In this document: in pieces, positions 16,692 to 25,049 of the stretch
Layout of the letters: every line of letters begins with the position of its first letter
How positions within the stretch are numbered: the first letter of the stretch is position 1
Source: Eoetvoesia sp035555955
Lineage (GTDB): Bacteria; Pseudomonadota; Gammaproteobacteria; Burkholderiales; Burkholderiaceae_B
NCBI RefSeq assembly: GCF_035555955.1
Contig: NZ_DATMGA010000018.1
Location: 13,123 to 77,122 of the forward strand
Reading direction: 5' to 3'
DNA length: 64,000 nucleotides
Position numbers and translations under genes: made by a program
The notes under the pieces: generated by a model
What the model was told of the DNA's origin: nothing
What the model saw: only the letters and a program-made list of their open reading frames with translations
Databases searched by the model: none

Positions 16692-17317
16692 GGGTCGTGA
16701 AGCCGTTTTTTTGCATTGCCGTCGCGGCCACGCTGGCTGGGTGCGCCGCCCCGGCCAGCCAGCAGTACTACACCTTGGTGCCGCAAGCCCAGACAGCCGT
16801 TCATGCAGCGGCGCCGGCGCGTTTTGCCATCAGGGTGCTGCCGGTTTCTGTGCCTGAGCAGGTGGATCGCCCGCAAATCATGCTGAGCACGCGGGGCAGC
16901 AGCGAAATGACGATGCTCAACGGATCGTTGTGGGCATCGCCGCTGGCCGATGAAATCCGCAGTGCCTTGTCCAGCGACCTTTCCGCCCGGTTGGGCGTCA
17001 TGGACATTCCCGGCGGGCCGACGCCCGAGTCGTTGCCGCTGTGGCGAATCGGCGTCACCGTACAGCGTTTCGACTCGGTGTACGGCAGCCATGCCCTGAT
17101 CGACGCAACATGGCGGCTGGATGGCCCGGCGCGCGGAAAAGCCTCGGCCAGAATATGCCGCGCCGTGATAAACGTGCCGGTGGAGCCTGGCGTGGCGTCC
17201 ATGGTGCGGGGGCATCAGAAGGCGGTGGGTTATCTGGCGGCGGCCATTGCTTCGCAATTGTCCAAAACGCCGCTTGATGTTCCCGCCGGGAGCGTCATAA
17301 TGAAGGGGTGCACCTAG
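16688..17317 (+). CDS. pqiC: PqiC, outer-membrane lipoprotein (DUF330/ABC-type transport auxiliary)
   Basis: A 209-residue lipoprotein. The signal peptide ends in the lipobox LAGC, so Cys19 would be lipidated. QQYYTLVPQ follows, then the domain pattern of PqiC/YmbA (RFAIRVLPVSVPEQVDRPQIM, SLWASPLADEIRSALSSDL read in parts). It would dock PqiB to the outer membrane. The start ATG overlaps the pqiB stop as ATGA. Its 3' end overlaps by 10 bases the proposed GTG start of putA. Confidence 0.92.
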   Translation: MRVVKPFFCIAVAATLAGCAAPASQQYYTLVPQAQTAVHAAAPARFAIRVLPVSVPEQVDRPQIMLSTRGSSEMTMLNGSLWASPLADEIRSALSSDLSARLGVMDIPGGPTPESLPLWRIGVTVQRFDSVYGSHALIDATWRLDGPARGKASARICRAVINVPVEPGVASMVRGHQKAVGYLAAAIASQLSKTPLDVPAGSVIMKGCT

Positions 17318-20300
17318 GCGATATCCACCCCCCGGCGGGCTTGCGCGCGAGGATAGCCGCCGCGCACCGCAGGCCTGAAACAGAATGCGTGCCCGATCTT
17401 ATTCGGCATGCGGGGGGCGCGTATGGCCCCGAGGTCATCGACCTGGCCTTGCGCCTTGCGCAGGCGCAGCGCGACAAATCCCGCGGCAACGGCGTCCAGG
17501 GCTTCATCCAGGCGTTTTCCTTGTCCAGCCACGAAGGCGTTGCCCTCATGTGCCTGGCCGAGGCGTTGCTGCGCATCCCGGACCAGGCGACCCGCGATGC
17601 GCTCATCCGGGACAAGCTGGCGGGCAACGCCTGGAGCGCGCATCGGGAAGAACGGGCTTCGCTTCTTGTACGAACTGCATCCTGGGGACTGATGCTGAGC
17701 GGCAGATTGCTGGAGAATCATCCGGGTACATCGTTGCCGGATCTGCTTGCCCAGCTTGCCGCCAGGGGCGGAGAGCCCCTGATCCGCCGCGCGGCGAGCA
17801 TGGCGGTAAGCATGCTGGGACGGCAGTTCGTGGCGGGACGCACCATACGGCAGGCGCTTGGCAACAGCCGCGGCCCGAGCTGGCGCGGCTATCGCCATTC
17901 CTACGACATGCTGGGCGAGGCGGCCATGACCGAGTCGGACGCGCGGCGGTACTACGGCGCCTATGAATCCGCCATTCATGCCATCGGCGGCTTGTCGCAG
18001 GGGCGCGGCGCGCGCGAAGAACCCGGTATTTCCATCAAGCTTTCGGCCTTGCATCCGCGCTACTCGCGGGCGCAACGCGCAAGCGTCATGGCCGAGCTTT
18101 TGCCGCGGCTTGTATCATTGGCCGAACTGGCGCGCCATTACGGCCTGGGCATGAATATCGACGCTGAGGAAAGCGAACGCTTGGATTTGTCGCTGGACTT
18201 GCTCGAGGCCCTTTGCGCGGATGGCCGGCTTGCCGATTGGGACGGCATGGGCTTTGTCGTGCAGGCCTACCAGAAGCGAGCCCTGGCGGTCGTCGATTAT
18301 TTGATCGACTTGTCGCGCCGGAGGAACCAGCCCTTGATGCTACGGCTGGTCAAGGGCGCGTATTGGGACGGCGAGATAAAAAGAGCGCAGCTTGGAGGCA
18401 TGGCCGATTATCCTGTGTATACACGCAAAATCCATACCGACGTTTCGTATCTTGCCTGCGCCAGGCGGATGCTGGAGGCAGGTCCGTTCATCTACCCGCA
18501 ATTCGCCACGCACAATGCATTGACGCTGGCCACGGTGTATGAGATGGCAGGCGGGCCGGGCAGCGATCCTCGCAGTTACGAGTTCCAATGCCTGCACGGT
18601 ATGGGCGAAGCGCTGTACGACCAGGTGGTCGGTGCGCCCGAGCAGGGGGGACTGGGGCGTCCGTGCCGCATTTACGCGCCCGTGGGCACTTATGACCGGT
18701 TGCTGGCATACCTGGTGCGCCGCTTGCTTGAAAACGGCGCCAATACTTCGTTCCTGCATCAGTTGGGCGACAGCGCCGTGCAACTGGATCGGCTAGTGCT
18801 CGACCCCGTGGAGCAGGCGCTGGCCCTCCGGCCGGTTGGTCGGCCCCACGAAAAAATCCCGCTGCCCGAAAGCCTGCTGAGGCCGATGGAACAGCGCGTG
18901 AATTCAGCGGGGCTGGATCTGGCCGACGACTCGGCTTTGCAGGCGCTGGCAGACGGGCTTGCGCAGAGCGCGGCAACGAACTGGCGGGCCCTCCCCCTTG
19001 TCGCTGCGCAGCCATCGTCCTGGAACGCTTCGCGCGCGAGGCCTGTGCTCAATCCGGCGGATCATCGCGATGTCGTGGGCATGGTCATCGAGGCCGGCCG
19101 CGACGAGGTCGATCTGGCCGTGAGCCAGGCCGTGCAGGCGGCTGGTGACTGGGCGGCTGTTCCGCCTGCACAGCGCGCGGCATGCTTGCGGCGCGCCGCG
19201 CATATCCTGGAGGAAGGCAGGGCGGGCCTGATAGGGCTGATCGTACGCGAGGCGGGGAAGTCCCTGCCAAGCGCTTTGGCCGAAGTGCGGGAGGCCGTCG
19301 ACTTTCTGCGCTATTACGCGGAACGGGCAGAGGTGTTGCCGCCTGCCGCCCGGCCTTTGGGGCCCGTTGCCTGCATCAGTCCGTGGAATTTTCCGCTGGC
19401 GATTTTTACCGGCCAGGTTGCGGCGGCGCTGGCCGCCGGCAATACCGTTCTGGCCAAGCCAGCGGAGCAGACCAGCCTTGTAGCGGCGCAGGCCGTTGCG
19501 GCGCTGCATGAATCGGGGATTCCCGCCGCCGCCTTGCAGCTGCTGCCCGGAACCGGAGAGAGCGCCGGAGCGGCGCTGGTGGAAAATCCGCAATTGGCTG
19601 GAGTCATGTTCACGGGATCGTTCGATGTCGCCAAATCCATTGCTGGTACTTTGGCGCAGCGCCTGGACGATGCCGGCCGGGTCATTCCCCTCATTGCCGA
19701 AACCGGAGGGGTCAATGCCATGATAGTGGACTCCTCGGCGCTGGCCGAGCAGGCGGTGGCGGACATCCTGGTTTCGGCTTTCGACTCCGCCGGCCAGCGC
19801 TGTTCGGCCTTGCGTCTGCTGTGTGTGCAGGAAGACTGCGCGGACAATCTTCTGGAGATGCTTCGTGGGGCGATGGCGCAACTGCGCATGGGGCTTCCCG
19901 GACGCCTCGAGACCGACGTGGGGCCGCTTATCGACGCGGCGTCGCAAGCCGCCATCGAGGCGCACATCCGCGCGATGCGCGCGGCGGGGTTCGACGTCGA
20001 GCAACTGGATCGGGGTGCGGAATGCCGGCACGGGACATTCGTGCCGCCCACGTTGATCATGCTGGATGCCGTGGGTGATCTGGAGCGGGAAGTGTTCGGA
20101 CCGGTGCTGCACATTGTTCGCTATCGGAGCGAAGAACTGGATGGACTGATCGACGCCATCAATGCCAAGGGCTATGGCCTGACTTTCGGCGTGCATACGC
20201 GCCTTGACGGCCTGGTGACACATATCGCCGAACGCTTGCGCGCGGGCAATATCTACGTCAACCGCAATATGATCGGCGCCGCGGTGGGCATGCAGCCTTT

Positions 20301-20889
20301 CGGTGGCGAAGGGCTGTCGGGCACCGGGCCGAAGGCGGGCGGCCCCTTGTATCTGTGGCGCCTGATCGAAGGGGGGTTGCCGGCTTTGCCGCCGGAATAT
20401 GCGGACGTGGGCGACGGCCTTTGCGAAACGGCTTTGCCTGCGCCGGCGGGCGAGGCCAATACCTACCGCTTGACGCCACGCGGATCGGTGTTGTGCCGCG
20501 CCGCGACCGAATCGGGCGCCCGCGCGCAGTTGGAGGCTTGCCTGGCAACGGGCAATCGGGCGGTGTTCGTGCAGAACGAAGCCAGTCTCGCTCTGGCCGC
20601 CGCCTGCTCGTTCGAGCAGCGGGAACATCTGGAACTGATTTCCGGCGATCCATTCGGGCCGTCCTGGGCTTGCCAGGCGGCTTTGTTCGAAGGCGGAGCC
20701 GATGAATTGATGCGCTTCAACCGAAGCGTGGCGGCGCTCGAAGGGCCAATTGTCGCGGTCCAGGGCCTAAGTACCACGGCCCTGGCGCAGGGCGCCCGAT
20801 ACGCCCAGGAATGTCTCGTGCGGGAGTGCAGCGTCAGCATCAACACCGCCGCCGCCGGAGGCAATGCCAGTCTGCTGGCGATGGATTGA
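17308..20889 (+). CDS. putA: Bifunctional proline dehydrogenase / P5C dehydrogenase, without DNA-binding domain
   Basis: Oxidises proline to glutamate in two steps: FAD proline dehydrogenase, then NAD glutamate-semialdehyde dehydrogenase. At 1193 residues it lacks the N-terminal ribbon-helix-helix repressor domain of E. coli PutA. The PRODH barrel carries YQKRALAVVDYL and LMLRLVKGAYWDGEIKRAQ (about 340-358). The aldehyde dehydrogenase domain has NFPLAIFTGQVAAAL, E798 (ETGGVN) and the catalytic C832 (SAGQRCSAL). The last roughly 180 residues look like the degenerate C-terminal ALDH-like domain of longer PutAs. The GTG start at 17308 overlaps pqiC by 10 bases and has no proper spacing from AAGGGG, so it could be off by some codons. 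Confidence 0.93.
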   Translation: MHLGDIHPPAGLRARIAAAHRRPETECVPDLIRHAGGAYGPEVIDLALRLAQAQRDKSRGNGVQGFIQAFSLSSHEGVALMCLAEALLRIPDQATRDALIRDKLAGNAWSAHREERASLLVRTASWGLMLSGRLLENHPGTSLPDLLAQLAARGGEPLIRRAASMAVSMLGRQFVAGRTIRQALGNSRGPSWRGYRHSYDMLGEAAMTESDARRYYGAYESAIHAIGGLSQGRGAREEPGISIKLSALHPRYSRAQRASVMAELLPRLVSLAELARHYGLGMNIDAEESERLDLSLDLLEALCADGRLADWDGMGFVVQAYQKRALAVVDYLIDLSRRRNQPLMLRLVKGAYWDGEIKRAQLGGMADYPVYTRKIHTDVSYLACARRMLEAGPFIYPQFATHNALTLATVYEMAGGPGSDPRSYEFQCLHGMGEALYDQVVGAPEQGGLGRPCRIYAPVGTYDRLLAYLVRRLLENGANTSFLHQLGDSAVQLDRLVLDPVEQALALRPVGRPHEKIPLPESLLRPMEQRVNSAGLDLADDSALQALADGLAQSAATNWRALPLVAAQPSSWNASRARPVLNPADHRDVVGMVIEAGRDEVDLAVSQAVQAAGDWAAVPPAQRAACLRRAAHILEEGRAGLIGLIVREAGKSLPSALAEVREAVDFLRYYAERAEVLPPAARPLGPVACISPWNFPLAIFTGQVAAALAAGNTVLAKPAEQTSLVAAQAVAALHESGIPAAALQLLPGTGESAGAALVENPQLAGVMFTGSFDVAKSIAGTLAQRLDDAGRVIPLIAETGGVNAMIVDSSALAEQAVADILVSAFDSAGQRCSALRLLCVQEDCADNLLEMLRGAMAQLRMGLPGRLETDVGPLIDAASQAAIEAHIRAMRAAGFDVEQLDRGAECRHGTFVPPTLIMLDAVGDLEREVFGPVLHIVRYRSEELDGLIDAINAKGYGLTFGVHTRLDGLVTHIAERLRAGNIYVNRNMIGAAVGMQPFGGEGLSGTGPKAGGPLYLWRLIEGGLPALPPEYADVGDGLCETALPAPAGEANTYRLTPRGSVLCRAATESGARAQLEACLATGNRAVFVQNEASLALAAACSFEQREHLELISGDPFGPSWACQAALFEGGADELMRFNRSVAALEGPIVAVQGLSTTALAQGARYAQECLVRECSVSINTAAAGGNASLLAMD

Positions 20890-20922
20890 TCTCGGCGCAG
20901 CGTGGGGGTACCGTTTCCTTTT

Positions 20923-22305
20923 TCAGGCCGGCGCGACGTTCTGGTTCATGTGAAAGAGATTGTCCGGATCGTACCGGCGCTTGACCTGCGCCAGACGTTC
21001 GTAGTTCGGGCCGTAAGCCGAATGTATGCGTTCGCCTTCGTCGGCGGTCAGGAAGTTGACATAGACGCCGCCGGTGGCAAAAGGGGACGAGGCCTTGAAG
21101 AAATCGCGCGCCCAGTTTATGCAGCGGGCATCGTCGGCCCGGCTTTCCCAGCGGGCGTGGACATTCATGATGAACCGCGCGTCGCGGTGGGCGTAGGCGG
21201 CGGAGTCCGGCGCGGGTCGCATGGTCGCGCCGCCGATGGCGCCGAAAAAAATTTCGCATTGGGGCGATGGAAGCGTCTGGGCGTATTGAATCGCGACGTC
21301 GAACAAGCCGTCCTCGAGCTTGGACAGGTTGTGCGACTTCCAGTAGTTGCGCGCTCCCGGCGCGAGCAGGGGGTCGAAGGCCCGTTGCCAGGCAACGTAA
21401 GGCTGGATGCCCACGTGCTCGCCCAGCAGTGTCCCGAATTTGCGCATGGGCTCGATGAGCGGCTCGCCGGCCTTGGCGTTGCCGGCGTAGAAAAGCGCCA
21501 GACCAAGTATGGGCTTGCCATGGACGTTTTCGGGCAGGAACGGCAGGGGCGGGGCATTGCGCAGCAACGCCCAGACCGAAAGCTCTTCCGGTGCGGCATC
21601 CGCAAACTGCCGGTATTGCTGAAGTATGCGCCGGGCTTCGGCAATCGGGTACACCATGAGTCCGCTCAGCACGTCGGGGCCCACGGGGTGCAGACGAAAC
21701 TCGAATCGGGTCACGACGCCGAAATTCCCGCCACCGCCGCGCAGCGCCCAGAAAAGGTCGGGATGCTGGGCGGTGTCGGCCTGCAGGACTTCGCCGCTGG
21801 CGGTTACCACTTCGGTGGACTCGAGGTTGTCGACGGTCATGCCGTACTTGCGGCTCAGCCAGCCGAAGCCTCCGCCCAGCGTAAGGCCGGCGACTCCGGT
21901 GGTGGAATTGATGCCCAGCGGCGTGGCCAGGCCATGAGCCTGGGCTGCGGCATCGAAGTCGGCAAGAGTGGCTCCACCCTCTACCGTGGCGCGCTGCTTG
22001 TCGGGTTGTATGGCGGCGGCTTTCATGGAAGAAAGATCGATGACGATGCCGTCGTCGCACAGGGCGCTGCCGGCTATATTGTGGCCGCCGCCCCGGACGG
22101 CGAGCACGAGCTTATGATTCCGTGCGAAGTTTACGGCTTCGATGACGTCGGCCGTCGCGGCGCAGCGGACGATTGCCGCCGGCCGCTTGTCGATCATGGC
22201 ATTCCAGATGACGCGCGCCGTGTCATAGGCGGTATCGCCGGGGACAAGGATTTCTCCCTGGAGATTGCCTTTCAGTTTTGTGAAATCCGTGGCTTGCACA
22301 TTCAT
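20923..22305 (-). CDS. FAD-binding oxidoreductase, berberine-bridge-enzyme-like (PCMH fold)
   Basis: A 460-residue flavoprotein of the BBE-like oxidase family. The FAD-binding domain has AVRGGGHNIAGSALCDDG with H75, the expected 8-alpha-histidyl FAD attachment site, and GLTLGGGFGWLSRKYG. At the position where two-site (bicovalent) members have Cys, this protein has Asn (N133), so a single covalent link is expected. The C-terminal BBE motif YDPDNLFHMNQNVAP is clear. Bacterial members oxidise sugars or other alcohols; the substrate here is unknown. The ATG at 22305 has GGAGAA upstream. It converges on putA with only 33 bases between and has no functional partner nearby. Confidence 0.85.
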   Translation of the reverse strand: MNVQATDFTKLKGNLQGEILVPGDTAYDTARVIWNAMIDKRPAAIVRCAATADVIEAVNFARNHKLVLAVRGGGHNIAGSALCDDGIVIDLSSMKAAAIQPDKQRATVEGGATLADFDAAAQAHGLATPLGINSTTGVAGLTLGGGFGWLSRKYGMTVDNLESTEVVTASGEVLQADTAQHPDLFWALRGGGGNFGVVTRFEFRLHPVGPDVLSGLMVYPIAEARRILQQYRQFADAAPEELSVWALLRNAPPLPFLPENVHGKPILGLALFYAGNAKAGEPLIEPMRKFGTLLGEHVGIQPYVAWQRAFDPLLAPGARNYWKSHNLSKLEDGLFDVAIQYAQTLPSPQCEIFFGAIGGATMRPAPDSAAYAHRDARFIMNVHARWESRADDARCINWARDFFKASSPFATGGVYVNFLTADEGERIHSAYGPNYERLAQVKRRYDPDNLFHMNQNVAPA

Positions 22306-22726
22306 GGTCTTCTCCCACAGTGCGTTGTTGCCAATTGCGCTTGATGTCGCAAACGCAAAACCCGCATGGCGTCCAGTCGAGTCGTTGGCGACTGGATACG
22401 CTACGCATTCGTCTGAGCGTCCGGGCTCCCGCAATTTGAAGCGAGTGTCGTCCGGAAGGGGCGGCCGTGCGGGAGTCTGTTTGATGGCCAGTGGAGGCTG
22501 CCGGTTCGATGAGGGGTGCATGCAAAGACTGGGCCCTGCGCCGCGGCATCGGAGTCTGCCTGCCGCCATTGTAGTTCCGGGCAGGCGGCGCAACCACGAT
22601 TTTTATGTTAACGGAAGCCTTGGTCGAGGCGGGCTGCGTGCGTCCGGCCGCCTGGACATGCGGCGCAGGGGGCGAGCCCAGGCATTGGGATTAGACCTTC
22701 AGGACTAGACCATTTGGCCGGGTTCG
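22306..22726. other. Intergenic region between FAD oxidase and dut, no gene seen
   Basis: 421 bases. It must contain the promoter of the minus-strand FAD oxidase. Short open frames exist on both strands but show no protein-like pattern or ribosome-binding site. I see no terminator, repeat or riboswitch-like structure in it. Confidence 0.6.
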
Positions 22727-23176
22727 CTAGGCTCGCCCTGTGCTGCCGAATCCTCCGGCGCCGCGTTCGCTGCCCTCGAAGTCGTCGACGACCTCGAACT
22801 GCACTTGCTGGACGGGGACGATGATCAGTTGCGCCAGGCGCTCCATGGGTTCGAGCACGAATTCGTTTTGTCCGCGGTTCCAGACGGATACCATCAGCGG
22901 CCCCTGGTAGTCGGAATCGATGAGTCCCACCAGATTGCCCAGAACGATGCCGTGCTTGTGGCCCAGCCCGGAGCGCGGAAGAATCATGGCGGCGTAGCCG
23001 GGATCGGCGATATGGATGGACAGGCCCGTCGGCACCAGGGTCGTGGCGCCGGGCGCCAGCGTTACGGACTCATCCAGGCAGGCGCGCAGATCCAACCCCG
23101 CCGAGCCTTGCGTGGCATAGGCGGGAAGGCAATCGTTCATGCGGGAGTCGAGGATTTTCAGCGCAATTTTTTTCAC
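22727..23176 (-). CDS. dut: Deoxyuridine 5'-triphosphate nucleotidohydrolase (dUTPase)
   Basis: Hydrolyses dUTP to dUMP and pyrophosphate, keeping uracil out of DNA and supplying dTMP synthesis. The trimeric-type protein is 149 residues. The five conserved motifs are seen: GSAGLDLRAC, PRSGLGHKHG, NLVGLIDSDYQGPL, ERLAQLIIVP and the C-terminal RGAGGFGSTGR. The start is GTG at 23176 (KKIALKILDSRM follows), which matches the family N-terminus; the open frame continues upstream without features. It sits 79 bases downstream of coaBC, a common pairing in proteobacteria. Confidence 0.97.
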   Translation of the reverse strand: MKKIALKILDSRMNDCLPAYATQGSAGLDLRACLDESVTLAPGATTLVPTGLSIHIADPGYAAMILPRSGLGHKHGIVLGNLVGLIDSDYQGPLMVSVWNRGQNEFVLEPMERLAQLIIVPVQQVQFEVVDDFEGSERGAGGFGSTGRA

Positions 23177-23255
23177 GGTGCGATTCAAGTTGTGAGGTGG
23201 AAGGGGAAAGCGGTTGCCGCCCGGCGGAGGGCGGCGTGGAAAAGCCTTGTTGGCG

Positions 23256-24461
23256 TTATGCCTTGCGGTCAGGCAGGCGCTTGGCAATGGCCTGGACGAG
23301 CTGCCTGGCCGCCTGCAGCTTCGGCAGCAAGGGCAGGGTATGCGCGCCGGTATCGTCGAACAGGACGAAAGTGGTGTCGTCGGCATTCATGGCCTGCTGG
23401 GCCAGGTTGCCCACCAGCAGCGGAATGCCTTTGCGCCGGCGCTTGGCTTCGGCGTGCTCGTTCAGGTTCTCGGTTTCGGCGGCAAAGCCCACGCACCACG
23501 GTCCGTTCTGCAGGGCGGCGACTTCGGCGAGGATGTCGGGATTCAGGGCGAATTGCAGCGTCGGCGCCTGGCCGTCGGCGGATTTCTTGAGCTTGTTTTC
23601 GCTGGCGTTGCTGACATGCCAGTCGGCGACGGCGGCAACCGAAATGAAGATATCCGCGGTGAAGGCCTGCTGCATGACGGCGCCATGCATGTCGCGGGCG
23701 CTTTCCACATCGATGCGCGCGACTCCGTAAGGAGCGGCCAGGGCGGTGGGGCCCGAGATCAGGGTTACGTCGGCGCCCGCCTCGCGCAGCGCCTGGGCAA
23801 TGGCATAGCCTGTCTTGCCGGAGGACCGGTTGGTAATGGCGCGCACCGGATCGATGGGTTCGCAGGTCGGGCCGGCGGTGACGACGACGCGCTTTCCCGC
23901 CAGCACTTTGGGCTGCTCGAAGGCGATCAGCTCCGCCAGGATTTCCTGTGGCTCGAGCATGCGGCCGTCGCCGATTTCGCCGCAGGCCTGGTCGCCGCTG
24001 GCGGGCCCCAGCACCGATGCGCCATCGGCCTTCAGTTGGGCGATATTGCGCTGGGTGGCCGGATGCTGCCACATCTCGCGGTTCATGGCCGGCACGACCA
24101 GCAGGGGGCAGGAACCCTTGGCTACGCATAGCGTGGAAAGCAGATCGTCCGCCAGTCCATGGGCCAGCTTGGCGATGAAATCGGTGCTGGCTGGAGCGAT
24201 GAGGATGGCATCGGCGCCGCGGGTGAGGTTGATGTGCGCCATGGAGTTTGGAATGCGGGCATCCCAGGTGTCCAGATACACCGGCCGGCCCGACAGGGCC
24301 TGCATGGTGGTGGGGGTGATGAAGTGCGTGGCCGCCTCGGTCATGACCACGTCGATCACGGCGCCTTGCTCGAGCATGCGCCGCACCAGTTCGGCGATCT
24401 TGTAGCAGGCGATGCCGCCGGTAAGGCCTATGACATATCGTTTGTGGTCGAGATCGGGCAT
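23256..24461 (-). CDS. coaBC: Bifunctional phosphopantothenoylcysteine decarboxylase / synthetase
   Basis: Two successive steps of coenzyme A synthesis: CTP-dependent ligation of cysteine to 4'-phosphopantothenate (CoaB) and FMN-dependent decarboxylation (CoaC). The 401-residue protein has the CoaC domain first (GLTGGIACYKIAELVRRM, the catalytic His in ALSGRPV/AHINLTRGAD region, and PAMNREMW), then the CoaB domain (VVVTAGPTCEPIDPVR, ITNRSSGKTGYAIA, AAVADW). The ATG at 24461 gives the family start. It lies between lspA and dut on the minus strand. Confidence 0.97.
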   Translation of the reverse strand: MPDLDHKRYVIGLTGGIACYKIAELVRRMLEQGAVIDVVMTEAATHFITPTTMQALSGRPVYLDTWDARIPNSMAHINLTRGADAILIAPASTDFIAKLAHGLADDLLSTLCVAKGSCPLLVVPAMNREMWQHPATQRNIAQLKADGASVLGPASGDQACGEIGDGRMLEPQEILAELIAFEQPKVLAGKRVVVTAGPTCEPIDPVRAITNRSSGKTGYAIAQALREAGADVTLISGPTALAAPYGVARIDVESARDMHGAVMQQAFTADIFISVAAVADWHVSNASENKLKKSADGQAPTLQFALNPDILAEVAALQNGPWCVGFAAETENLNEHAEAKRRRKGIPLLVGNLAQQAMNADDTTFVLFDDTGAHTLPLLPKLQAARQLVQAIAKRLPDRKA

Positions 24462-24506
24462 GGTGGGCTTTTCGGGTATGGCCGGAAGGCCGGAGTGGAA
24501 GGGCGT

Positions 24507-25049
24507 TCAGGCTGCCTTGCGGGCCTTGCTGCGGCGTTCCCGCCGTATGCGCAGCACTTCGTCCAGCAGCAGCAGCGCTGCGCCGCACGTAATGGCGACA
24601 TCCGCGACATTGAACGCCGGAAAATACCAACTATTCCAATAAAACAGCAAAAAATCAATCACGTGCCCGTGCTGCATGCGATCCACCAGATTGCCGACGG
24701 CGCCGCCCAGAATGGCCATCAGCGAGCTGCAGAACAGCAACTGGCCGGGGGAGCGGCGCAGCAGATTGACGATCAGGCCGGCCGCGCCCAGGGCGATGGC
24801 CGTGAACAGCCATCGCTGCCATCCGTGTCCGTCGGCCAGGAAACTGAAGGCGGCACCGGGGTTGTACAGCAGGGTGATGTTGAAGAACGGCAGCAGATGC
24901 CAGCGCTCGCCATAGGCAAGGTGCGAATCCACGTAGCCTTTCGTCAGTTGGTCCAGCACGACGATGATCAGGGCGCCCAGCATCCAGGCCCAGAACCGCC
25001 GCGTCTTGCGCACCTTGGCCGCTGTGCGTGCGGGCTTGTCGCTATGCAT
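24507..25049 (-). CDS. lspA: Lipoprotein signal peptidase (signal peptidase II)
   Basis: Inner-membrane aspartic protease that removes signal peptides from prolipoproteins. The 180-residue protein has four hydrophobic segments and the conserved motifs DQLTKGYV, YNPGAAFSFL, GGAVGNLVDRMQHGHVIDF and FNVADVAI; the two catalytic Asp residues are in GNLVDR and FNVAD. The ATG at 25049 overlaps the ileS stop by 8 bases, the classic ileS-lspA arrangement. The 15-residue N-terminal cytoplasmic tail is basic. The C-terminus is strongly basic (RRERRSKARKAA). Confidence 0.97.
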   Translation of the reverse strand: MHSDKPARTAAKVRKTRRFWAWMLGALIIVVLDQLTKGYVDSHLAYGERWHLLPFFNITLLYNPGAAFSFLADGHGWQRWLFTAIALGAAGLIVNLLRRSPGQLLFCSSLMAILGGAVGNLVDRMQHGHVIDFLLFYWNSWYFPAFNVADVAITCGAALLLLDEVLRIRRERRSKARKAA

